A stretch of 64,000 nt of DNA from Struthio camelus. Lineage: Eukaryota; Chordata; Aves; Struthioniformes; Struthionidae. Positions 15,401-27,531 of the stretch are shown piece after piece (the first letter of the stretch is position 1; each line of letters starts with the position of its first letter). Position numbers and translations under genes: made by a program. Where the stretch lies: positions 203,228,747-203,292,746 of the forward strand of contig NC_090942.1 of NCBI RefSeq assembly GCF_040807025.1, in the 5' to 3' direction. A model generated the notes under the pieces. That model saw only the letters and a list, made by a program, of their open reading frames with translations, was not told the DNA's origin and ran no database searches.

Positions 15401-16090
15401 GGTCAGCATGCTGGCAGGCACAGTAGCCTGGTACTCCTCTATCCTGATGCGTCCAGGTCCACTTTCTGGAATGGCCAAAGGCCTCTCTAGCTTTCTGAAG
15501 GCAAGTGATTGCATCTCCACCAGTGGTAACATGACCACACATAAGATTTCCAAAATAAGTGAACTGAAGCGCAACCAGTACTTTGTTCCACCACAGGATG
15601 TTGAAATGGTGGCCTACATGAGATTCAAAGCCGATTCACGCAGGAGTTCAGTCTATCCAGATGCAAAAGCAATAAGCAAGTCTACAGTGAGCTGAAGCAT
15701 CTGCTTCGAGCGGCCACCAGCACACAGCTGCCAGCACGCAAGGTCCCTGCTAGCCCGCTGGCAGCCAAGGCTGAGCTAACCTCCTGCGGGTCAAAGGCTT
15801 GTCCCAGGGCCCACGTGAAGGTCACAGGCCAGCTCTCTCTCACCCTCCTCCAGAAGACGTCTCCACGAACCCAGACACCTCCCTGTTGACAGCGTGCGGC
15901 AGGGCAGAGGCCAGGTTCTGCCACGCTGTCCCCAAGGAGGCTCTCGGAGGGGCCATAAGGCTGTAACCCCACTCTGCCCTCCCAGCCCTGTGCCTCCCCT
16001 GGGCTGAGGGCGCAGCTGGGGAAGGAGGGAAGGAGACACCCGTGGCCTGGCAGGGGCAGGCCGCCCCACCGCGCTTGTGTGGGACTCTCT

Positions 16091-16103
16091 TGCCCTCTAG
16101 TGG
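16091..16103 (-). promoter_or_regulatory. CTCF-like motif CCACTAGAGGGCA
   Basis: On the minus strand this reads CCACTAGAGGGCA, close to the core of the vertebrate CTCF recognition sequence. It lies in the GC-rich block between the two divergent genes. Binding cannot be judged from a single motif. Confidence 0.45.
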
Positions 16104-16145
16104 GCAAAGCCAGCGGGGCGGCCCCGCCGTGCCCCCTGCGGCCTG

Positions 16146-16219
16146 CCCTCCTCCTCCTCATCATCCTCCTTCTCCTCCTCCTCCTTCTCCTCCTCCTCCC
16201 TCTCCTCCTCCTCCCCTGC
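16146..16219. repeat. Polypyrimidine (CTC/CCT)n tract
   Basis: About 74 bases of nearly pure pyrimidine are made of CTC, CTT and CCT triplets, broken by two A. Long polypurine-polypyrimidine tracts can form triplex (H-DNA). The tract explains the Leu-rich and Glu-rich frames here. Confidence 0.9.
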
Positions 16220-18477
16220 CCCGGTGTGCCAGCAGCCCGTGCATGGTGGCTGGCTCCCCCGTGAGGCACCAGAGTCTGGGGGCCTGCCAAGATCCCCATG
16301 GACAGCCCCGGCTCCTGAAGCAGGGGACACCCCTCAGCATCGCCTCAGCAGTGGCCGGGGTCAGGGGGATGGGAGAAGGAGAGCTGGGCACTAACCCCCA
16401 AGAGGGACACCCTGGTCCAGGGCTGGCAACATGGTTGTGTGCTGCTGCTGGTGACCTTGGTGGGGAACACGCTGACGAGCGCCTGTCCAAGCTGTCACCT
16501 CTGCTCTCCCCAGCCAACAGTGGAGAGAGGGACCAAGTGCCACAGGCCCTGAAGAGCAGCGCTAAGAGCAGACAAGCGAATCCATGATGGGGCAGCCAGA
16601 GGTGGGACCTGGGCAGTGGCAGCACTATTGGTTTTTGATGGATGGGATGCCCCAACGGGTGGTACTCTTGTGGCTGCTGAGCACATCCACACTGCTGGGA
16701 CCGGACTGGGCCACAGAATGGAGAAGGTGGCTGTGGAGATGCAGAGCCAAGGGAAGGGCAGCACTGGGGGCATGGCCCTGTGGCCCACCTAAGGCTGAGC
16801 GGGGCCGCAGGTGTGGCTGGAAAAGGGAATACAGCTGGGCTTTTGTAGGACTTTTGGGAGTACCCTATGAAGACCATTTTTTTAACGTTGCCTAGCCTTT
16901 GTTAACTAAAAAATTCTCCTTTCTCTTCTCCTCCTAAAAATTTCTTTTTTCCAATGAAAATGAAAATGAAGGAAAATATTTCATTCATACAAATAGGAAT
17001 AAAAATATTTCAGTATCACCATCTCCATCATCCTGTGCCTTCCTAGGTACAGATCAGAAATACATATTAAAAACTTTGGTTTCTTCTACATTATTATAAA
17101 TTTACTATCCCAAGCTAAAAATTATTTTATACTATCACTAGGAATTCTTGTGTTACAAATAAGCAATAGAAAATTTGCATTGTTTTTAAACTTGCCAGCC
17201 AATTTTCCTCTTTTCCCCACTTTGTAAATCAATTTTATGTTTTTGTTCTCATCCCATTTTTTAAATTATTTTCAGTATTATATTGCATTTTTGCTCTGAC
17301 TGTTGTCACCACTGAACCATATTAGGCTGTTAGAAAAAGTTGTCCATTTCTATGAAACATGGCTCTTTAGTCATCTAACAGAATTCAACTTCAATTCATG
17401 TTCTTCCTCTCTAAAACTTTCCTCCCGTCAGTTCTGTTTGTTATTTCTTCTTCTTGTTTCCCATCCTTTGGGAAATCTTGACTCCTGTGGAGTGACTGTC
17501 CCCTCTCTTTGTGGTTCCTTGGAGTTGACCCCTGATGAGAAAGTCCTCTGTTTGCCTGAAGTGAAAGTAACCAGGTCACTTGGAATGTAATCTTTAGGAA
17601 ACCTCCACTTTCTGATAGAATATTATAATCCTTTGTAATAAATTGCATGCCTGCGTCTGCTTGATTTGCTTAAAAACTATCCAAATACTGTGTTGATAAC
17701 TACAGATTCTGCATACTTTTGCCTTTTGATTTCCCTAATCATTTTGCCAATATTTCACCAATTACCCAACAGTACATAACTACACTCTGATTCAGTGATG
17801 TTAAGAGACTGAAATTAATATAATCATTTTCTCCAAATAATTACCCAGGATATGTGCTAATCTTTTCCTTTTTGACTGGACAAAACAAAAGCATCTCTTA
17901 CTAGAATCTGGGTTCGGTGTTGCCTAAGCTTGTCTCTCCTGAACCTCCTGCTTTTACAGCTAGAGCAGAGACCTCCTCCCTCTTGTATGGTAAAGAAAGG
18001 GTCTGTTCAAAAGAATACAGTTGGGGTGAGGAGCTGAGGTACAGTAAGATTACTAAACATGGAGGACTGCCATCTTCTGTTTAAGCTATTTCTGTTTGCC
18101 CAGTGTGAAGAAGTTTATAAAGGAATTGGGAAAAACATAAGAATAAGTGCTTTGCATTTTGGAGTGGGTGGAGAATCATGGAAAATGCATGCCATCTTTC
18201 AGGTCTGGGAGCCAATATCTGACATTTTTGTTTCCCTTCTAATGTAAGAACACAATAACATGGTTATAACAGACTTGGGTACAGCTAGGTCACTATTTTC
18301 TCTATGATGGTAGCAGTACAAAACACTACACAGGGAGTATGTGTGTTCCTGGCCACTTTGTGCAGTCTATTCCTCTTGCACTCTCCCAGCAACTACAATC
18401 ACCGGGGTTGTCAGGGATGTCGGGGATGTCAGAAGGAACATCCTTTCATACTCCCTTTAGTATCAGCTTATAGACCT

Positions 18478-18865
18478 GCTGTCCCTGAATTTGTCTGACC
18501 CCCATTTGACCCTGTTGATACTTTCTGCCTCCACAGTCCACTAGGACAACAAATTCTGGAAGTTCACTACCCGCTAGGTAAAAGAGAACTTAAACAGCCT
18601 CCTATTAGTTTCACTGAATACGTCCTACTTCTGTTGTGGGATCTGGTGAGTAAGAGTTATGCCTTCACCTTATCCACTCCCTTCATGATTCTGTAAACCT
18701 CACTCATTCTCCCTCAGGCTTCTCTCCAAATGGAAGAGTCGCAAGCAACGCAGTAACTCAGAAGGCTTTAATCATTCTAGCTGCTTTTCTCTAACTCTTT
18801 CTTAAGGTGTAGAGAGCAGAACTGCAGACAGTCCTGCCCATTAGCACAGCCTTGACTACCCCAAA
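18478..18865 (-). mobile_element. Old CR1-family LINE fragment, antisense
   Basis: The plus strand follows, with many mismatches, the reverse complement of a 3' part of an ancient amniote CR1 LINE: TTTGTCTGACCCCCATTTGA, then CCTCCTATTAGTTTCACTGA, then CCCTTCATGATTCTGTAAAC, then GAGCAGAACTGCAGACAGT in the familiar order. No coding capacity remains. Identification is by recognition of the family's wording, and the borders are approximate. Confidence 0.7.
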
Positions 18866-21050
18866 GTAGACAAATGCCTAACTGGACATGTGACACACCT
18901 GGACACTGGCCAAAGACCTCAATTTGTAGGCTGTCAAGATGAAAAATCTCAGTGCCATTTTTTTCCTTCCACTGTTCTACCTCCCTACCTCCAACTCTCT
19001 GCCCCGCCATCTCTCATGGGGATAATTTCAGTGCTTCTTTCTGCTTCTTGTCTAGCTCCACTTAAAACCATCACAGTACCAGTCCCATCCCAGCCATTAC
19101 AGCACAGCACAGCTCCTCTAAGAACCATAGCCTGGACAGACAGATGGGGAAAAGGTTACAGGAAAAGGGAAGAACGGAGAGAAGAGGGAATCAAAGACAG
19201 GAGAGACGCTCTTGATGGGTCTCTAACATTTTGGGGCAGGTAGCTCTAAGTTGATTCTGAGCAGCCTCTGTCCCTTCAGCTGAGTAATACCAAAGTCAGA
19301 GAAAAAAGGAGCATGCAAGAAAGAGAGGGAGAATAAAGAGGAGAGGTGGCTGAATGAAGAAGGGATTGTTCTGACTTCAGAAGCTGGAACAAAATGCCAC
19401 CAAGCAACTGTCATCTCCAAAGGCCAAGAAATGCCTTGAATAAAACAATTTTTAGCATAGCCTTGAGTGACCTTTTACACAACTAAGGCTCAGACCTAGG
19501 ACCTTTTTCACCATGGAGTTCCTGTCCTTTGGATCTGAGTCACCAATATCAGCCTCTCTGCCTCACCAGTTGAAACCCTATCAAGATGTGTCTGTGAGGG
19601 CACCAGTCCCATTTTCCTGGCTCATTGCCACCCTCACCCTGAGCCCGCGCCCTGATGGTATGTTCTACGACAGCACAGGAAGCACTCAGTGATTTCCTGG
19701 ATAGGAGAAGAAACTTCTTCCTTATGTCCCTGGACAATCTGGAAAAAATGGAGCTAGTTTCTCAGTCCAGAACTCAACATAGCATTAAGAGACTTGAACT
19801 GTGTATGGAAGCAGAGCTAAAATTATGGTCAAGAATCATGTGGTGATGATGAGGACTTGAAGAGTCATAAGATAACATAGATTTTCTTGGCATTTGGTGC
19901 TTCTCATCTATCTAGGGGATACAGTTGTTGATCTAAATTTGGGATAGTTTGAGTAAGGGATTTCTCACAAATATTTAGTGCATATAAACTCACTTGGCTC
20001 TTAAAATGACCATGATCTTCTTGCCTGTTATTGAGATCACAGAAAGTGCAAGGGTCTTACTTTTCCTTTAGGAGGCAATAAACATTATAAACATTACTGG
20101 AAACTTAGCTGATACCAAACTAAACTAGTGATAGAAATGTGCTCAGTGGGAGGGCTCAAGATGGTCTACCATGCGAAATGTTATCTGCAACTCACTTGAG
20201 GCAGATTATCAAAAACATTTCAGGCAGGAGAATCCCAGAGACATACTTTTGTTTGACCACTGTCAGGCTAATTCTCCAGGAATTGGTCAAGGCACATAAG
20301 CTTTGTTTATAGTACTTCAAATGTTTAATGGACCAATCAACACTTAAATTCCTTACCAGCACCTGCAATGCAGCTATCATCTTTTATATCACAGATATAG
20401 AAAGCAGTGCAACATTCGCATCATGGATCTTGTAGTGTAGCAAAAATACATTCAGGTGCTAGCTATCATATAACTCTGGTGAACATGGTTTTAACAACGG
20501 AGGCTGTATCACAAGTATATCTCAAGTCTTGATTGCTTGGCTAAGCTATGCTAATAGCATGTGCAACCAGAAATATTTTAAGTGTGATCCTAATGCAAAA
20601 TTCAATAGTGCTGAAACTAGCAGAAGAAGCTATGTAGAACAATGGCAGTCAAGTCACTAACACGATGGAACGCAGACAACAGAAGCATCACAGGCAATTA
20701 ACTGACATTGGTTAGACTTGTTACATTTGGTGATATCCACCATTTTAGGGCATCCAGTGCTCTTCTATCAGTGGCCATGGATGGTAGTCCAAACACTGCA
20801 ACATCAGTTTTGTAAAGTGAATTACAAGGTGAATGGAGAGAGAATGAACTGTGCTGTATACATTGCCATCAATGTAAACCCTCATATGCTACTACTGTGT
20901 GCCACCAAAAGTATTTTACGTACGTATTACCCCAGGTGCTGGTGAGGAGTTGGAAATGCCTGTGACCTAGCAACTACTTAGGTGTTTCAGAAAAGCAGTT
21001 TTTCTCTTCTAGACCCCGAGCATGCACAGCTGTAACCCTTGGTTGATGTT

Positions 21051-21125
21051 ACATATCACTATGTATCACTATGTAGTGATATACATATCACTATGTCACT
21101 ATAATCAATGTTTATAGTGATCTTT
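21051..21125. repeat. AT-rich direct and inverted repeat cluster
   Basis: The 14-mer ACATATCACTATGT occurs at 21051-21064 and again at 21083-21096. Between them TATCACTA and TAGTGATA (21064-21071 and 21074-21081) form a palindrome with a 2-base centre. A further CACTATA/TATAGTG pair follows at 21097-21119. The cluster could extrude a cruciform or be the remnant of a small expansion. Confidence 0.85.
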
Positions 21126-22350
21126 CCTAGGTTTAAAATACATGAAAAATAGGTTTTCAAGAAAAAAGAAAAATAAACCAACACAAGTCCTGCACTACTA
21201 CACAGCCACTAAATGTGACTCTTCCTCCCACTCTTTGGCTTTCAAGTGATTGCTTTTACAAGGGTGACTGGCACACTTCCGAGTATCAGATTGGATCTTT
21301 ATCCCTACAGGCAATACCTCCCTATAGAGACACTGAGTAGAAAAGAATCTCCACCCCACTACAGCTACCCCTCCAAAATTAGAGTTGGTTTCCACCTCCT
21401 GGCACTCCAAATCTCAGCAGAGTGGGACAAAGAGATGAAAAACTCTTAACCAGTAAGAGTTTGCTTCTGTGCTTTCATAGCTGCTCTCAACAAAGAACAG
21501 GTTTCCCACCCTGTTGTTGTTTAGAGATCTCGTAAATGTTTGCGAGCCTGAAATCCACCGTGGGGCTTCCAGTCCCTTCCCAGCAGCTGCTATTCCAAGA
21601 GGGCTTAGATACTCACAGTAAGAAGGTCTGAAAAAATGTAGCAGCACTGGAAATCTACAACTTGGATTTCACACCAGAAATAGATGCTGTCTGAACTGCT
21701 TTGACTTTCTAGGCTTCGCAGGGAAAACACTGAAAGGCAAAGGGGGGAAGAAACCATTTAAGAGTTTACTGTGGCTTCTTCTTTTCAAGTATTTCTCCAG
21801 GTTTGAAGAAGACCATTACAGTTCTTAGGAGGAGTCTCAGGGACTGCCCTTATCACGCAACCAAGCACTGAGAACTAATTTCTTTTGGGAACATGGACAA
21901 ACTGGCTCTGACTACCTTGCCCTTACTGCAGTAATATTGCAGCCAATAGAACTAAGCATGTAAATGCTGAGACATCAGTCAGACCTCTAGCGTTAGGTAT
22001 CCTGCCGTTTTAATGGAGGCCAGGCTTGTAAAGAAACCCATGCAAAACTGAAGGAAGATTATCTTGCCAGGCCTCAAGTTATGCTATTCATATAAATCTT
22101 GATATGAACAAGCAAGAAGAATTTGTTTGAACTTTTTGGAATTCATAGCTCTCATTCTTGCAATCATCTGATTGTTCCAGCTCTGTAAGTGGGAGCCTGG
22201 ATCTGCTGCCCTGCTGAGAGGGCTGCTGCCTGTTCTTCCAAAAAATCTGGAGCAGATTCTCTGTTTTCGTACGTTGTCACAGCACCATCACATCGATGGA
22301 GCTCTGACAACTGACATGAACAGATAATAAGCTTATTTTGGTCTTTTATT

Positions 22351-22368
22351 CTCTCTCTCTCTCTCTCT
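22351..22368. repeat. (CT)9 microsatellite
   Basis: Nine perfect CT units lie in intergenic DNA. Confidence 0.95.
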
Positions 22369-23144
22369 GATCACTGCAACCCTCATACAGTTTACCATTG
22401 TAAACCCTCAGTATTTGTTGGCATTCTTGGTCCCAGCTTCCAGAATTATGGAAAATTGTGGAAGTCACCACAGTAGGATAGATGAAAGCAAAACACAGGG
22501 AAGCCAAATACAGGGGAATGTGTGAAAGATGTAAGAACTAATTAAACTTTTGCAAAGTCACTTCAGATTTCTGGAAAGACTCTTCACAGTCCAGCTACTC
22601 AGAATATTCAACCCTTTACTCTAGAAATATGAGGACTGAGTCCTTAGTGTACATTCCTGAATATTCATTTCTGTAGATCTGACTGCCACTAAGTTTTCTC
22701 CACATACAGATTTTGGTCCGGTAGTCCCATATTTTATTTATAATTTGAGTCATATGCTACTTTCACAATTTTTTGTCTAGTCATTTTAAACATCTTTGTA
22801 TAGTATTCAGATAACAATAGCTAATCTTGTAGCTATTATTATACTTACAATTTCCCTGGAGTGTAACCAAAGTCTGTATAACCCACAGTTTATCTAATAT
22901 TTCAAAGTTATTGCATTCCAAAGCTATTAAAAAGTTGAGGCTTTTATTAGAGATGTCTATTAATGTAACAGTGAGATTGAAGCTTATTTCTTAGCATTTT
23001 TGAAAGGTAAAAATAAATCTATAAAACACACACAGAAATGCCAAGATTGAATAGTAATAGCATTCTGATAATAATATGTTTGAAAAGAGTCCATCATCTA
23101 TAAGGATGTTTTACAAGTGGAGTCTCTTTGTTCAGGAACAGAGA

Positions 23145-23177
23145 ATCAAATCATTTCCATTACTGAAATGATTTGAT
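23145..23177. repeat. Perfect 12-bp inverted repeat (hairpin)
   Basis: The arms ATCAAATCATTT (23145-23156) and AAATGATTTGAT (23166-23177) are perfect reverse complements around a 9-base loop. The surrounding DNA is unremarkable and no run of T follows that would suggest a terminator. Confidence 0.9.
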
Positions 23178-24486
23178 ATTATGCATTTTATATGGCAAAG
23201 GACAGATATTCAAAGCAGGGCCTAAATTAAGACTGAAAGGCTAAAATTCTCCAAACTGCTCTTGAGTGTCTCTTTCTGGGCAGCTAAGTTAATAAATTCC
23301 GAAGATGCCTGATGTGAGTGCTCAGAAAATGAATTTCAGGAATTGCCTACTGAAAATTAGGTCCATTAAGATCTCTTCAACGTCTTTATTTACTTACTTA
23401 CTTATAATCCATGTAAGGATTCAGATTCCAGTGCCTGATTCTAGGCTCCCATTGTTTTGAATTCTTGGCCTCATCCTTCTGCAGTGAAATCACACTTTCA
23501 TTAGTCTGTGGCATTTTTTTCACAAGAGAAAATTTCAAATACTTGCTTTACATCACTCCATACCTCCTTAGCACTTCGGCAAATTAGGTCAACCAGGTCT
23601 AAATCACTAAAGGTTTCCTATTTCATAGGATGTTACATGACCTACAGCGATGATCTTTGCGTTAGAGAATTAGGGTAGTCACTGGGTAGTCCTGCACGGC
23701 TACGGAGAACAGATACGTGCTGCCAAGAAGGCCGATAAGCATGGTACTTTTTGATTCATGGTACCTTTTTATTCACATGATACTTTTTAAGTAACCTGAG
23801 AAGAAAAGCTAGTTTAAGCAACAAAATAGCGCCAAGCCTGTGCTTTTCCAGCTCGATGTTACTGGCAATTCCTTTTAACAGTTGTCCTTAGATAAGCTGC
23901 TTTGGGACACTACTTTTGACTAGAATGTTGTAAAACGGCCTTTTTTGCATCTCTTGCATTTAGGCATACAGAGATCATCTTTGCCCCTTTTCCATATTGC
24001 ACTCAAAGCAGTCCACCTCCGTGCTGCTCACTTTACATGGGTTAGTATGGACAGAGAGCTCAGGGCTGCTGTGTCTTCAAAGACTCTTTCTGCCAGGGCT
24101 GAATGGCAGAACTTTAGCCCTCAGTAGTTTAGCTGCTCTTGGCAGGCTGGAAATTCAAATCCTACTTGCTGTCCACATGGCAAATACTAGGCAGCAAACT
24201 CAAACCTCATGGATATGAGATTCACACAAGTGGCTCCAGCTGCAGCTGTCCACTGGTGTAGAACATTACCAGTTGTCAGTCTTAATGCTATAAAGATTAT
24301 GAACAGGTCAACTCAATGCCAGTTACGCCTAGATCTTAATGAAAATATGAACTCATGTTGAGCTGGACAGGAACTACTCCTGACATGACACTCCTTTTCA
24401 GATACATTCACAGATGCAGGCACTCCTGCTAGTCCTAATGCTGGTACTTAGAACACGTGGAATTGCTGAAGATTAATATCCATTAG

Positions 24487-24488
<2 letters not shown>

Positions 24489-24516
<28 letters not shown>
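24489..24516. repeat. Poly-T run (28 bases)
   Basis: Twenty-eight consecutive T lie in intergenic DNA. It could be the A tail of a minus-strand retroposed sequence, but no element was recognised next to it. Confidence 0.9.
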
Positions 24517-24521
<5 letters not shown>

Positions 24522-25194
24522 ACAGACTGTTTCAGCTTTACTGAGGACTAGATTGGATGTCTATTAACACAAAAGAAGGGAAAAACTAAAATTCCTATCT
24601 AATGAGAGATGCATGCCCCAGTCCACAAAAGAAACAATCAGTTTACTAACAGGAAACTGTCACTTTCACTAGCAGGAAGGCATTTATTTCACCTTGCAAA
24701 ACACTTGTCTAATGCTTTTCTGAGGACTTTTGTTCCCAGTCCCTGAAGTCTAGTTGGTTCCCAACAGTTCCAGCATTTCACAAAGTGCTGACTGCTGCCA
24801 CGTAGCAATTACTACTGCGTCTGCAGAAACTTGTGCGACGTTTTTTTTTGCTGACAGCACAATCTTCTGTAAGATTGCAGTGTCATGTGAGTTGTTTTTT
24901 TCAGATCTTGTCCTTTTTTATGGTTTATTAAAATTATGGAAAGGTTCTTACCCTTTCCTTCTTCTTTACCTTTTCAAGGAAGGTGCAACCAGCTCAGTTC
25001 AGTCATCTTTGATTTCATCTCCAGTTCTTTTCTCAGTGTGGAGCTATCTCATCAGCTCCACCTTGCATTGCAGCCTTGACTTACCTTTTAGTCATTCTTT
25101 GGTGTGGCTGTTTGATGGCTGGAGCAAGAAATACTCATTCATGCATGGAGTCCTCCAGCTCTTCATCACTGTACATTTAGAACAGAAATTCTAG

Positions 25195-25345
25195 CATTTT
25201 GCCCTTACATGCATGATCTTGCAGTTGGTATTACTGCATTTCATCTTGTTTCTACTTCTCTACTAAAAGTTTGTCTAGTTCTTCTTGTAATAATCTGATC
25301 ATCTTCCATTTTGCTTCTCAAATTTGTCATCTTTAAACTATGAGA
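25195..25345 (-). mobile_element. Old CR1-family LINE fragment, antisense (short)
   Basis: The phrases TGCATTTCATCTTGTTTCTA and AAAAGTTTGTCTAGTTCTTC followed by AATAATCTGATCAT match, in order, a diverged reverse complement of the amniote CR1 3' region. Matching wording is also visible in the larger copy at 27.5-29.0 kb. The borders are uncertain. Confidence 0.5.
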
Positions 25346-27531
25346 TTCCTCAAAGAACTATGTGTGTAAAAGAGAGACTAAAATAATATGGCAATCCAGA
25401 GCGAGACTCTGTATCTTTGTACCAGCCGTGGCCCCTGCGCTATAGCCTCTTTGGTTGTCAAAGCCCCCCTCACTGCAAGCTGCCTCCTGGACTTCCACAG
25501 CACCAAGGGCTCTGCATTTTAGCACACACATCTTCTGAAGTGTCAGAAGGAGCTAATGTATCATCATCATCCTCCCTTTCCACATTCTCAACTGTGCAGA
25601 GTTAGGGCTGCGGTAAACAGAGCCAGGTCAATGGCTGACTTCATTCTGTCCTGCAGAGGACAGGCCACATCCCCTCTGTGGCCTGATGGAGCCACAGAGA
25701 TGATCCCCTTTGTATAAAAAGCTCAGTAGGAATGCTCACACCTCAAGCGTTTTCTTTGATCGAGCTTTTCCAAATCAAGCCAAAGATCATAGCTGATTAA
25801 GTGATTGGGGTTTTCTTTTAAAACTCTATTTAAGTTTACATGGTGTACACAAAACACAGCAGCACTAAAAATCTCCACGGCACAAATGCAATTAATGTGA
25901 TAACAAAATAATAGACTGCATTAAAATACATCTATGAATAAAATATGATCTCTGTCACAGACTTGGCAGCTTGGCAGTTAGAGAGGGTTTGTGGGCACTG
26001 AGACTCAGAGGAGATAATGTCAATAGAGGAGAAGAGAGACTGCTTTTTGTTCTTTTGCTTGTTTTTCAATAGGACTTTTATTGAGGTTTTTTTTCCGACA
26101 GGAAAACCTTGATCTGGAACCCTCCCAAAGACAGAACTCACCCCGAATTCAGTGGAAATTTTGTGGATGCAGAACTTGTGGGATTAAATCAGGTATGCAA
26201 GAAAAAGTGGCAAGTGTTTCCATATGCATTTAAAACCAGCAACATAACATCAACTGCTCTAGCACTAACTTGAAGATTTGTAGGCAGAACTGTAGTGCTA
26301 GGTCACGAAGATATGTTATGACAAAGGTATGACAAAAGTTATGACAAAATCAAAAAAGAAGACACTCTAGACCCTTTTCTGGACTTTTGGGCTGACGTCC
26401 TACCCTTCATTTCAGCTTGCACAAAATAAAAGAGGTATAGAGAAAGACAAACAAAATTCCTCTTCCTTTTTCTCTCAGTATTAGACATTTTTCAAGCTAG
26501 TAATACAGTGCCCACTGGCAGTTTTGTTCGTTCTCCTTCAAATTTAGTTTCATGATGTCTTGTCTGAAATTCAAGTCTGGTAAATAAAATACATTTGGTT
26601 GCAACTTAGATTCTCTAGTTATTAAATTAGCTTCTTTTGAGAAGAGTGCTGAATCTAAAGGAGAAAAAGCTGTAAATTATACCTGATAGTTTTAAAGCTC
26701 TTACAACTATTTTACTAAAAATATTCTGATTCATCAAAGATAATATGGCTTTTGAAAACAATTCGAGTGATCTGAGAAAATAATGCTAACAGCTTTGAGA
26801 ACCCTACTCACAATTTAAAATAATTTGGGTGGTGGGAAAAATGTAGCAAATTCTGAGGACTACAGAATGTTCTCTCCTGCGGTTTCTCTGGTTTTGTGCA
26901 AAACAATGACAGTATTTTCTACTATAATAACTGTCAAGGGTAGATTAATGTCAAGTATGGAGAAACCAGGCAAGTCACCATTCCTAAGTAGAAGCCTTAC
27001 TATTTTTCTGATTTGCTAGAATGAAGGATGTGGCTGACAGTGAGCCTTTGACTCGTATTCATAGGTCTAACTCTTTAATATTATTACTTATGCGATAATA
27101 GTATTCTGTACTGTACAATGTCTACGCTATAACTCCAGGTTTCACAGGGGAAGGCTGGGCATAGGACTTACATAACACATTCAAGAGCTCAGAGAGAAAT
27201 CAGTGGAAACCTAGACTTGAAACAATGGCGGTCTTGTCCTTTGACTCAACCAGTTGAACCAAGGTGCGTCACTTCTGTTTATGGATGACCTGGAACTATT
27301 TACATGACCAGGGGAAGCAACTTTTTATTTATGCCATTTAGATGGAAAGCTTGAAACTAAAAAAAATATTAATTGTATCTAGCAAGGAAAAATAAATTCA
27401 TCTTATAATCTTCATACCTTTAAGATTTCAGATAAGAAATTAAAATAAGGGCCAGAATTTTCCCATTCCATTTTCATAAGAGAATTATTTAAAGATCTGT
27501 TTTGCATCATTTGCAGATCTATGTATAGATT

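Larger units (their letters stand above)
15690..16840. other. Isolated GC-rich block of unknown origin
   Basis: Base composition jumps from AT-rich to GC-rich near 15690 and returns near 16840. CpG is less dense than in the gene-linked islands. Open frames exist on both strands (for example minus 15682-16299 and 16161-16877) but are low-complexity Gly/Pro/Ser-rich with no domain I recognise. It could be an inserted element such as a solo LTR, an isolated regulatory island, or an exon of a non-coding RNA. No terminal repeats or target duplication could be confirmed by eye. Confidence 0.5.

Noticed and set aside
15297-15695. 132-codon plus-strand frame next to the GC-rich block
   Set aside because: No recognisable domain on either strand and no splice or promoter context; kept only as possible relic sequence.
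24754-25194. 146-codon Ser/Phe/Leu-rich plus-strand frame
   Set aside because: T-rich DNA next to an antisense CR1 fragment; the content looks like translated pyrimidine-rich sequence, not a protein.
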